Source of the DNA: RGIG2134 sp964461115
GTDB lineage: Bacteria > Cyanobacteriota > Vampirovibrionia > Gastranaerophilales > Gastranaerophilaceae
NCBI GenBank assembly: GCA_964461115.1
Contig: CAYWSX010000007.1
Coordinates: 1 to 64,000, forward strand
Reading direction: 5' to 3'
DNA length: 64,000 bases
The notes beneath the pieces were generated by a model that had not been told where the DNA came from, did no database searches, and saw nothing but the letters and a program-made list of their open reading frames with translations. This document shows positions 52,517-60,182 of this stretch, piece after piece (within the stretch, counting starts at the first letter, position 1; each line of letters begins with the position of its first letter). Made by a program: the position numbers and the translations under genes.

Positions 52517-54178
52517 ATGTCAACAATTGAGTATTTTACTAACTCAGAAGAATTGAAAACAATCATGTCACCTGCCCGTGCTACTCTTACAGCACCTTTT
52601 TTCGGCAACAACGTTGAAGAAGTTAGATCTGTATCAGAAGCATACAAATTGGCTAAAAATAGCTCAGGGACAATTGAATTGACAGGAATGCCTGTTTATA
52701 AGCCTGAAAAAATGGGCTTACCTCAAGGTGCTAACCAATTATTATTCAACGACGGTACGGTTGTAGGGCGTTGCTCTGCTGCAAGAAAAATCGTTGGCGA
52801 ACCCGGATGCGATATGGGCTATTTATTGCCTATCATCCGTGAAGCGGTTTACGGTACACGCGACAAACTAATGTATAAAACAGAAGTTGTTGTTGGGCTT
52901 GAACAAGACTTTATGATTAAAGCTCATTTAATGATTCCTGAAGGCTTTGAGAATGTTATGTATTCTTGGATGTTGAACTTCCAATACATTAACGAAGTTT
53001 ATTCTCAAATGTACTCTGAATCCAGAGAATTGCCTGAAGGCGATATCTTTGTATTCTCTGATCCTGATTGGACTCACCCTGATTTCCCTTACGGTTTAAC
53101 ATTCTTTGATCCTAAGCATAACTGTGCGGCTATTTTGGGTATGAGATACTTCGGCGAACACAAAAAAGGCACATTGACACTCGCTTGGGGTGCTGCTGCT
53201 CGTAACGGTTACGCTTCTTGCCACGGCGGTATGAAACGTTACAACCTTGATGGCGGAAAATCTTTCCAAGTTGCAGTATTCGGTCTTTCAGGTTCGGGTA
53301 AATCAACAATTACACACGCAAAACACAATGATAAATATGATATCACCGTTCTTCACGATGATGCATATGTAATCAATGTTCATGACAAATATACAATCGC
53401 TCTTGAGCCTGCATATTTTGACAAAACTCAAGATTACCCTATGGGCTGTGATGACAACAAATACATTTTGACTCAGCAAAACAACGGTGCTATTCAATGT
53501 GCAGACGGCAAAACATATGCTATTACCGAAGACTTGAGAAACGGTAACGGACGTGCTGTTAAGTCTAAACTTTGGTCTCCAAACCGTGTAGACAGAATTG
53601 ATGAGCCGATTAACGCTATTTTCTGGTTGATGAAAGACCCTACAATTCCTCCTGTATTGAAATTATCAGGCGCGTCTTTGGGTTCTGCAATGGGTGCTAC
53701 TCTTGCAACAAAACGTTCATCTGCGGAAAGACTTGCAGCGGGTGTTGACCCTAACGCTCTTGTAGTTGAGCCTTATGCTAACCCGTTCAGAGTTTATCCT
53801 CTTGAAATGGATTACACAAGATTCAAACAGTTAATTCAAGACGGCGTTGATTGCTACATTTTGAATACGGGCGACTTCATGGGAGCAAAAGTTCAGCCTA
53901 AACACACTTTAGGCATTATTGAGTCTATCGTTGAAGGGTCTGCTAAGTTCCGTCAATGGGAAAACTTCTCAGATATTCAAATTATGGATATTGAAGGTTT
54001 TGACGCTTCGTTCAAAGATTCTGAGTATGCGCAGCAATTCGTTGCTCGTATGCAGGACAGAATCGAGTTTGTTAAATCAAGAGAAACTGAAAAAGCAGGT
54101 CTCGACAAACTTCCTGCTGACGCTCTTGAAGCGCTCGAAAAAGTTATCAACGAAGCAAAAGTTATTGCTTCAGTTTAA
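52517..54178 (+). CDS. Divergent ATP-type phosphoenolpyruvate carboxykinase-like protein
   Basis: A 553-residue protein. The kinase-1a loop VAVFGLSGSGKSTITHA is clear, followed by VLHDDAYVI in place of the usual LIGDDEHGW kinase-2 region. The end YTRFKQLIQDGVDCYILNTGDFMG and the position of the loop fit the PckA family. The substrate motif GRSPKDKF of classical enzymes is replaced by GRCSAARKI, so catalysis may differ. ATG 52517 has AAGGAG upstream. It has a strong promoter, a pair of palindromes and a terminator, suggesting a well-expressed, regulated single gene. PEP/oxaloacetate conversion is inferred from family only. Confidence 0.75.
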   Translation: MSTIEYFTNSEELKTIMSPARATLTAPFFGNNVEEVRSVSEAYKLAKNSSGTIELTGMPVYKPEKMGLPQGANQLLFNDGTVVGRCSAARKIVGEPGCDMGYLLPIIREAVYGTRDKLMYKTEVVVGLEQDFMIKAHLMIPEGFENVMYSWMLNFQYINEVYSQMYSESRELPEGDIFVFSDPDWTHPDFPYGLTFFDPKHNCAAILGMRYFGEHKKGTLTLAWGAAARNGYASCHGGMKRYNLDGGKSFQVAVFGLSGSGKSTITHAKHNDKYDITVLHDDAYVINVHDKYTIALEPAYFDKTQDYPMGCDDNKYILTQQNNGAIQCADGKTYAITEDLRNGNGRAVKSKLWSPNRVDRIDEPINAIFWLMKDPTIPPVLKLSGASLGSAMGATLATKRSSAERLAAGVDPNALVVEPYANPFRVYPLEMDYTRFKQLIQDGVDCYILNTGDFMGAKVQPKHTLGIIESIVEGSAKFRQWENFSDIQIMDIEGFDASFKDSEYAQQFVARMQDRIEFVKSRETEKAGLDKLPADALEALEKVINEAKVIASV

Positions 54179-54194
54179 TAACTGTCTAAAAATT

Positions 54195-54229
54195 AAAACG
54201 CCCGCTGGCATAGTCAGCGGGCGTTTTTT
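54195..54229 (+). terminator. Terminator of the PEPCK-like gene
   Basis: Nine-base stem CGCCCGCTG / CAGCGGGCG with a seven-base loop and six T, 17 bases after the stop. Confidence 0.9.
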
Positions 54230-54277
54230 GTGAATTATTACAAATTTTAAACAATCAGCCCGCCTAAAACTTAATGC

Positions 54278-54283
54278 TAAAAT
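54278..54283 (+). promoter_or_regulatory. -10 box of the kinase operon (probable leaderless start)
   Basis: TGCTAAAAT is an extended -10 element ending six bases before the ATG of the histidine kinase. No Shine-Dalgarno sequence fits between them. Confidence 0.4.
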
Positions 54284-54289
54284 ATTGGT

Positions 54290-56353
54290 ATGGCAAAAGT
54301 ATTGTTTATCGCGGAAGACGAGAAAAAGATTGATATAGTTTGTGAGGCTCTTCGCAAAAACGCACTAGAGGTCTCAACTGCAAGCACAGAAGAGGAAATT
54401 TTTTCAAAAATCCGAGAATTTTTCCCTGACTTAATTTTACTTGATGTTTCGCTGAAAAATACTGATATAACTATACTTGCTAAGAAAATTAAAATAAATA
54501 CTCAAACCGATAATATAATTTTCTCTCTTTTGGTGCCTCAGGATTGTGATAATCAAGAGCTCTTAAAAACAGCGTCCTCGTATGTTTCAGAGCCTATAAA
54601 CGAAAAAATTCTCCTCTCAACGATTATGTCCAGTATAAGAATGAAAAATTCACTTGATGTATTGGCAAAAAATAATGCAGATTTGGCAAAAAGCTTGTAC
54701 CAGCTTGATGTTTTGTACAATACAAGCACCCAATTTTCGGGTTCGCTCGACAAAGAGCATTTAGTTGACATAATGCTCGAGGGACTTGATAAAAGCTTGA
54801 GTTTCAATCTTTCGTATACTCTTTTGTTCAATAACGATAATGATATAAAGCTCATTATAAACTCTTTACACCCGTTGTCGGAGCGTTTTGAGCAAGCGGT
54901 AAAACTTCGTGCCATGATTTCGTACAAATCTCTTTTCGATAAAAAGCAGATGCCATATGTAATAAATCCTGATTTTATCGAGCTTGAGCGTCGCATAAAA
55001 CATCCTTATATCGAATACGACCTGCCTGTGTTGAATTATGACAGCATGTTTGCACCTATTACGGTTGGGGAAAAGTTTTTTGGAGTGATTGAGGTTTTTC
55101 GGGAAGAAGATTTCAAAAGCGAGGATGCAACTTGTTTCCAAACTCTTTCAAAGCAAGTTTCAATACCATTGGAGACGGCTGTTTTGTATGAGGAAATCAA
55201 GCAAACAAACGCAAAATTGGAAAATCTCGAACGTATGAAGTCGGAATTTATCTCAATTGTTTCTCATGAACTGCGAACTCCGCTGACGGCAATTAAAAAC
55301 TCTTTAAGTATATTACAGAGCGGCTCGGCGGGGGAAAGAACGCCTGTTATGGATAAGTTTTTGGGGCTTGCCGAAAGGAATGTTTTACGTCTTAAGGGGA
55401 TTATTAATGATCTTCTGGATCTGTCAAAAATCGAAGCCGGCAAAATGAAATTCAGCTTTGAAACGGCAAGTATTTTAACTCCTATTGAGGCGGTGAAAAA
55501 TACTCTTGAAAACTTGATTAAAGAAAAAAATATTCATTTTTTTGTCAATGCGGAGCCTGATTTGCCGAAGGTATTTATCGACCCGCTCAGAATTGAGCAG
55601 GTAGTTACGAATTTGCTCTCGAATGCGATAAAATTCACGCCTGAGGAGGGCGAAATTGCTGTTGACGTTAAACTAAAAAAAGGTTCTGAAACAGAGCAAG
55701 ATTTGGACGAAAATCGAAGCTATATTGTGGTTTCGGTTAGGGATTCGGGGATAGGTATCGAAGAAGAGAATCTCTCCAAGGTTTTTGATAAATTCCAACA
55801 GATAGAAAGCTCGCTTTCGCGTAAAATCGGAGGTACAGGGCTCGGGCTGCCGATTGCAAAACAGCTTGTTGATAATCATAAAGGTTCAATTTGGGTTGAA
55901 AGTGTTGTGAACAAAGGTTCTGTATTTTCTTTTGCAATTCCTGTTTTTAATGAAAATGAAGTCTTTGAAATAGATTTGGAAAAGCAAATTGCAGCCGCAA
56001 AAACAAGTAACTATCAGATTGGCGTGATAAAAATTAAAGAAACTGAGCGAGGACAAAACTCATTTTTAGAAGATATTTTACTTGATGAAATTAATTTAGT
56101 CCGCAAATCTGCTAATGTTAAAGAATACCGCTACAAAGAAGATGGTGCCGAGGTTCTTTGTATAACCGTAATGCAAATGGACAGGTTCGCGTTGAACTTT
56201 GTCGGAAAGAAAATCGATGGTTTTGTAAATTCGGGGACAAAGTACCAAAAATGTGCTATATTGTTCTCAACGGCCTTATATCCGGATGATTCGGATTCGG
56301 CAAAAGAAATAATCGAAAAATTAGACAAAAATGCGGTGGAAGTTAAGTTTTAG
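54290..56353 (+). CDS. Hybrid histidine kinase (degenerate receiver, GAF, HisKA, HATPase)
   Basis: A 687-residue cytoplasmic kinase. The N-terminal receiver-like domain (1-120; VLFIAEDEKKI, LILLDVS) keeps the Asp but has SEP where the conserved KP should be, so it is probably a pseudo-receiver. A GAF-like domain covers 140-295. HisKA is SIVSHELRTPLTAIKNSL with the phospho-His. The HATPase has NLLSNAIKFTPEEGE, VRDSGIGIEEE and GGTGLGLPIAK. The last 130 residues are an unrecognised domain. The next three genes follow within 9, 12 and 15 bases, forming one operon. Confidence 0.92.
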   Translation: MAKVLFIAEDEKKIDIVCEALRKNALEVSTASTEEEIFSKIREFFPDLILLDVSLKNTDITILAKKIKINTQTDNIIFSLLVPQDCDNQELLKTASSYVSEPINEKILLSTIMSSIRMKNSLDVLAKNNADLAKSLYQLDVLYNTSTQFSGSLDKEHLVDIMLEGLDKSLSFNLSYTLLFNNDNDIKLIINSLHPLSERFEQAVKLRAMISYKSLFDKKQMPYVINPDFIELERRIKHPYIEYDLPVLNYDSMFAPITVGEKFFGVIEVFREEDFKSEDATCFQTLSKQVSIPLETAVLYEEIKQTNAKLENLERMKSEFISIVSHELRTPLTAIKNSLSILQSGSAGERTPVMDKFLGLAERNVLRLKGIINDLLDLSKIEAGKMKFSFETASILTPIEAVKNTLENLIKEKNIHFFVNAEPDLPKVFIDPLRIEQVVTNLLSNAIKFTPEEGEIAVDVKLKKGSETEQDLDENRSYIVVSVRDSGIGIEEENLSKVFDKFQQIESSLSRKIGGTGLGLPIAKQLVDNHKGSIWVESVVNKGSVFSFAIPVFNENEVFEIDLEKQIAAAKTSNYQIGVIKIKETERGQNSFLEDILLDEINLVRKSANVKEYRYKEDGAEVLCITVMQMDRFALNFVGKKIDGFVNSGTKYQKCAILFSTALYPDDSDSAKEIIEKLDKNAVEVKF

Positions 56354-56362
56354 GGGAATGTG

Positions 56363-56734
56363 ATGCCGGAAAATAAGAAGATATTAATAGTAGATGATGA
56401 GCAAGATATAGTTGAAACTTTAAAATTTATTCTTGAAGCGCAGGGGTATAGCTGTTTTTGCGCTTATAACGGGGAAGATGGTTTGAATCTTGCTAAAGAA
56501 ATTATACCGGATTTGATAATTCTTGATGTTATGATGCCAAAAATCAATGGGTATAAGATTTCCAGACTTTTAAAATATGACAATAAGTATAAAAATATCC
56601 CGATTATTATGGTAACGGCTCGTTCGCAGGAGCAGGATAAGCTTATCGGTGAAGAAACAGGCGCAAACGAATATATCTCTAAGCCCTTTGAGTTGGATGA
56701 GATTTTGGCTGCGGTAAAGAAGTACTTGGATTAA
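56363..56734 (+). CDS. Single-domain response regulator
   Basis: A 123-residue receiver with no output domain: KILIVDDEQDIVETL, phospho-Asp in LIILDVMMPKINGY, then IIMVTAR and YISKPFELDE. All catalytic residues are intact. ATG 56363 is preferred over the GTG just before it. It lies nine bases after the histidine kinase and 12 bases before the PilB-like gene, so it probably receives phosphate from the kinase and acts by protein contact, perhaps on the PilB-like protein (inference from gene order). Confidence 0.93.
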   Translation: MPENKKILIVDDEQDIVETLKFILEAQGYSCFCAYNGEDGLNLAKEIIPDLIILDVMMPKINGYKISRLLKYDNKYKNIPIIMVTARSQEQDKLIGEETGANEYISKPFELDEILAAVKKYLD

Positions 56735-56746
56735 TTCGGAGTTTAA

Positions 56747-58123
56747 ATGGAGTCTTTAAGCAACAAAACGCTGGAAAAGCTTAAATACGACCTCGTAAGA
56801 GATAATATCGTATCGTATGATATGATTGAAAAAGCTGAGGAACTTGCAGCCGTTCAGAATATCAATCTCGGGCAGGTGCTTATTAATCTTGGCATGATAA
56901 AAGAAGACGAACTTTTAAAATTTCTGGAGTCCAAGCTTCATATCCCTTGCGTAAATCTTGATGATTATTCGCTCGATACCAAATGCTTGGAGCTTATAAG
57001 TTTTAATGATGCAAAAAAATATAAAATCATTCCGCTTTTCAGGATTGAAAATGTCCTAACAGTTGCTATGGCTGACCCTTTGGACTTATTTGCAATAGAA
57101 AAAATCCTTGAAAAGATTGACTTGGAAATTGAACCTGTTATTTCGTCTGAAAATTCAGTTTTGAAAAAAATTGAGGAATATTACAAGACGGAACACACTG
57201 TCGGGCAGATTTATACGGATGAGTCACAGCCGAAATTTGACTGGCGCGACGAAATCCATAACGAAAATCTTTCGGAAGAGCATATACAAAAGATTATTCG
57301 ATCTATTTTGAAGCAGGCGATTTTAGAGAATGTGCACGAGCTGTTTTTTGAGCATGGTGCGAGCGGTTTGGGCGTAAACTTTAAACAGAACAGTGAAATT
57401 ATTCAAAAAGGTTTTGTACCTGATTTGCTGGTGTCGCCGTTTATTATGAGGCTTAAATTCTTGTCCAATCTTGATCCTCAGGTTTCTGAAATCCCCCAGC
57501 TTGGTAAACTGTCGTTTAAAGTTGATGATTTGTCTCTGATTGCGAGTGTTTCTGCATTTCCGATTATTCAGGGTGAAAGAATTGCTATAAAAATCTATAA
57601 ACCGCCTCAAGCGCTTGCGGAACATCTGGATTCGCAAAAAAGGTCGCTTCTGAAAGAGGCATTTAATACGCCGGGAATTGTCCTTGTAGGCGGCTCAAAC
57701 TTGAGCGGCAAAACGCACTTTATTTATTCGCTTTTGTCCGAAATCGGTGATAGTGCGAAAAACGTTATGACTATTGAGTCTTTGACGAAATACGACCTGA
57801 CAAATGTGAACCAGTGTGAGTTGAATGAAAATATCGGATTTAACCTTGATAAAGCGATGAGATTTATTGAGTTTCAGGCGCCGGACGTGATTTACTTTGA
57901 AGGAATTGCGACAAAAGAAGGCTTAGATTACTTTTCCAGCCTTGTTTTCAAGGATAAGGTTTTGATTACCGAGTTTCTTGCGAATAATTTTGATGATTTG
58001 CGCAAAAAACTTTCATATCCGGATTTCGCCATGTTTAAATCACTTTTAAGCTGTTTGGTGTTTATGCACGGCAAAAACAGCATTGAAATTTTTGATAAAG
58101 AAGCATTAGAAAAATATTTATAA
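56747..58123 (+). CDS. Degenerate PilB/GspE-like secretion ATPase homologue
   Basis: A 458-residue protein. Residues 1-145 match the MshEN/GspE N-terminal domain (LGQVLINLGMIKEDELLKFL; YKIIPLFRIENVLTVAMADPLD). The C-terminal part aligns with the ATPase core, but key motifs are altered: Walker A is GGSNLSGKT at 315-323, the Asp-box TIEDPVE is TIESLTKYD, and Walker B DPDVIMVGEIRD is APDVIYFEGIAT. The Zn-binding CxxC arch is absent, and the protein is about 100 residues shorter than PilB. It may bind nucleotide poorly or act as a regulator of a pilus or secretion motor. Third gene of the kinase operon. Confidence 0.85.
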   Translation: MESLSNKTLEKLKYDLVRDNIVSYDMIEKAEELAAVQNINLGQVLINLGMIKEDELLKFLESKLHIPCVNLDDYSLDTKCLELISFNDAKKYKIIPLFRIENVLTVAMADPLDLFAIEKILEKIDLEIEPVISSENSVLKKIEEYYKTEHTVGQIYTDESQPKFDWRDEIHNENLSEEHIQKIIRSILKQAILENVHELFFEHGASGLGVNFKQNSEIIQKGFVPDLLVSPFIMRLKFLSNLDPQVSEIPQLGKLSFKVDDLSLIASVSAFPIIQGERIAIKIYKPPQALAEHLDSQKRSLLKEAFNTPGIVLVGGSNLSGKTHFIYSLLSEIGDSAKNVMTIESLTKYDLTNVNQCELNENIGFNLDKAMRFIEFQAPDVIYFEGIATKEGLDYFSSLVFKDKVLITEFLANNFDDLRKKLSYPDFAMFKSLLSCLVFMHGKNSIEIFDKEALEKYL

Positions 58124-58138
58124 GTAAAGGAGCATATT

Positions 58139-58399
58139 ATGACACAACCGTTTCAGCAGCCTCAGCAGCAAATAAAAATCAGAACATCAATAATTGTATT
58201 TTTAAAAGGTACAGCCGCACCGCTTGTTCTTTATGTGGATCAGCCGAATGAGCTTTATGATGAGCTTGTTTCCTGCTTAAAAATGCCTGCAACAAATAAA
58301 ATTATTGAAAAAGACACACAAGGCCCGATTAAAAAAGTTGCATTCATGTCTTCGCAGATTGCCGGTGTTGGAATGCAGGACGAGCAATACTTGCAGTAG
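58139..58399 (+). CDS. Small hypothetical protein in the kinase operon
   Basis: An 86-residue protein of unknown function. A Gln/Pro-rich start (MTQPFQQPQQQ) is followed by strands (IKIRTSIIVFLKG; PLVLYVDQPNELYDELVSCLK) and a C-terminal IKKVAFMSSQIAGVGM. Composition suggests a compact alpha/beta domain, perhaps a partner of the PilB-like protein. AAAGGAG precedes the ATG, 15 bases after the upstream gene. It ends three bases from the convergent XRE gene. Confidence 0.75.
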   Translation: MTQPFQQPQQQIKIRTSIIVFLKGTAAPLVLYVDQPNELYDELVSCLKMPATNKIIEKDTQGPIKKVAFMSSQIAGVGMQDEQYLQ

Positions 58400-58401
58400 C
58401 A

Positions 58402-58614
58402 TTATAAATCAACGAGTTCTTTTATTGAAACATCGAGACTTTGTGCAATTTTTATTAACTTTGAAATTTTGAAGTCATTTTCGGCACGCTCAATCATTCC
58501 TATGTATGAGCCGGACACTCCTGTGCGAAATGCAAGCTCTTCCCTGGAAAGTCCATTTTTTATTCGTGTTTTTTTAATTTTGTTGCCCAATTTTTGGCGT
58601 ATTTCAAGAGTCAT
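58402..58614 (-). CDS. XRE-family transcriptional regulator
   Basis: A 70-residue helix-turn-helix protein of the lambda Cro/C1 type: IKKTRIKNGLSREELAFRTGVSGSYIGMIERAENDFKISKLIKIAQSL. It has no effector domain. The gene is divergent from a prepilin gene, and the 86-base gap holds a perfect 34-base palindrome overlapping the prepilin promoter. A simple model is that this protein binds the palindrome and controls both genes; that is inference. Confidence 0.9.
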   Translation of the reverse strand: MTLEIRQKLGNKIKKTRIKNGLSREELAFRTGVSGSYIGMIERAENDFKISKLIKIAQSLDVSIKELVDL

Positions 58615-58630
58615 AGTCTAATTCTCTATT

Positions 58631-58664
58631 CACAAGCCCCACTTGTCCACAAGTGGGGCTTGTG
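58631..58664. promoter_or_regulatory. Perfect 34-base palindrome between the XRE and prepilin genes
   Basis: Inverted 16-base arms (CACAAGCCCCACTTGT and its exact complement) with a two-base centre. The arms lie across the -35 region of the rightward promoter and about 17 bases from the XRE start. There is no T-run typical of a terminator. It is a strong candidate operator. Confidence 0.65.
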
Positions 58665-58671
58665 ATATAAT
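58643..58671 (+). promoter_or_regulatory. Promoter of the prepilin gene at 58701
   Basis: TTGTCC and TATAAT are spaced by exactly 17 bases. The -35 box and most of the spacer lie within the palindrome at 58631-58664, so occupancy of that site would block this promoter. Confidence 0.6.
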
Positions 58672-58700
58672 TGATTTTAGTTAGATATATGGAGTAATAT

Positions 58701-59432
58701 ATGGAAGTAAGAGCTTTTACATTGGCAGAAGTGCTAATCACACTGGTTATAATAGGTGTAGTTGCATCGTTGACAATTCCGACTTTGGTATCCAATTATA
58801 CCGAAAGACAGACTGTTACAAAGCTTAAGCAGGTATATTCTATACTTTATCAAGCTACAGAAATTGCACAGGTAAAGTATGGTGAAATTAATGATTGGGA
58901 GCCAATTGAGAATGCTTACTCTAAAGATACACAGTTATTTTCCAGATTGGCAGAAAATATAAAATTTTCCATAGACTGTGGAAATAATACTAGATTTTGT
59001 TCGATAAGTAATGTGCGATATTCGACTCTGAAGGGGCAGAATACGTTGCCGGTTCCGGTAAGCACTGCTCATTCCGGTATTCTGGAAAATGGTGTTGCAA
59101 TCACAATTGCAAATACCAGAACGGATAGTGGTAAGTGGTGGGGGCGTAATGCTTCAATCTATATAGATTTGAATGGTCCAAATAAGCTGCCAAACATACA
59201 TGGGAAAGACGTATTTTTATTTGAAATAAGAGACCAGACGTCAAATTGGGACAAGAGTGGAAAATCTTATTTGTACCCTGGCGGCTGGTTTGTATCTGCG
59301 AGCGGCGAAGAATGTCTTACCTATGCGAATGGCTTAAGCTGCGCGGAATGGGTTATTAGACATAATAATATGGATTATCTGCATTGTCCTGATAAATTAG
59401 GTTATAACGGCCCATATAGCTGTTCAAAATAA
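58701..59432 (+). CDS. Type IV prepilin-like protein
   Basis: A 243-residue protein with an unusually short leader (MEVRA), then FTLAEVLITLVIIGVVASLTIP, a pilin N-terminal helix with Glu at +5 and Ala before Phe. TERQTVTKLKQVYSILYQAT continues the long helix. The C-terminal region has IYIDLNGPNKLPNIHGKDVFLFEI, the motif shared with the genes at 1198 and 51534, and five to six Cys. It is driven by the palindrome-embedded promoter and faces the XRE regulator. Likely a minor pilin or pseudopilin. Confidence 0.85.
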   Translation: MEVRAFTLAEVLITLVIIGVVASLTIPTLVSNYTERQTVTKLKQVYSILYQATEIAQVKYGEINDWEPIENAYSKDTQLFSRLAENIKFSIDCGNNTRFCSISNVRYSTLKGQNTLPVPVSTAHSGILENGVAITIANTRTDSGKWWGRNASIYIDLNGPNKLPNIHGKDVFLFEIRDQTSNWDKSGKSYLYPGGWFVSASGEECLTYANGLSCAEWVIRHNNMDYLHCPDKLGYNGPYSCSK

Positions 59433-59510
59433 ACACCGGAAATTCTGCTTTTAAATTTTTCTTTTTTGTGTCTTAATTATGAGTATCACGACAAAAATAA
59501 GGATTAAAAT

Positions 59511-60176
59511 ATGCAAGCAAGAACTGCTGCGAGAGAATTGGCTCTTATATTATTCTCGCAATTTGATAAAGAAATTTCTAAATACCAAACAAAAGAATTT
59601 GAAGATATTATTGTAAAATCTGTAAGAACTCTTACCAATAGTGCGTCTGAGGACTTGAAGCTTGCGGTCGGACACCTGATTGAGATGAAAGAATTTATCG
59701 ATGATTACGAGGCTAATCATGATACTAACCTGGAGCGACCTTTGACTGTTTCTAATATTCCTGTGCCGCTTCCCATGACGTCTGATATGAGCGGTAGAAT
59801 CGATGAAATGATTTTGATTGCGGAAAAAGCTTTTGTAGCGCTTGAAATCGCTGAAATGACTACTCTTGAAGAAAAAAGCGATGTTAAAGAGTTCACTTTG
59901 AAATTAGCGGAAGAATACAAAACTCATGGTGCTGAAATTGATGATTTTATCAAAGAATACGCTATCGGGTGGGATTTTTCGAGACTTGTTAAAATGGACA
60001 AGGATATTTTGAGAATTGCAATTGCTGAATTGCTCTATATCAAAGATGCTCCGCACAAAGTCACTATTGACGAGGCGATTGAGCTTGCGAAAAAATACTC
60101 GACAGAAGACAGTGCATCGTTCATTAACGGTATCCTGGCAAAAGTGGTGGAAGTTAACAAAAGCTCTTTAAAATAG
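59511..60176 (+). CDS. nusB: Transcription antitermination factor NusB
   Basis: A 221-residue protein. TAARELALILFSQF at the start and VKMDKDILRIAIAELLYIKDAPHKVTIDEAIELAKKYSTEDSASFINGILAKV at the end are the NusB fold. It is longer than the E. coli protein because of an internal acidic helical insert (about 50-115), as in cyanobacterial NusB. With NusE/S10 it binds boxA RNA for rRNA antitermination. ftsY follows six bases later, the gene order seen in cyanobacteria. Confidence 0.92.
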   Translation: MQARTAARELALILFSQFDKEISKYQTKEFEDIIVKSVRTLTNSASEDLKLAVGHLIEMKEFIDDYEANHDTNLERPLTVSNIPVPLPMTSDMSGRIDEMILIAEKAFVALEIAEMTTLEEKSDVKEFTLKLAEEYKTHGAEIDDFIKEYAIGWDFSRLVKMDKDILRIAIAELLYIKDAPHKVTIDEAIELAKKYSTEDSASFINGILAKVVEVNKSSLK

Positions 60177-60182
60177 GGATTT

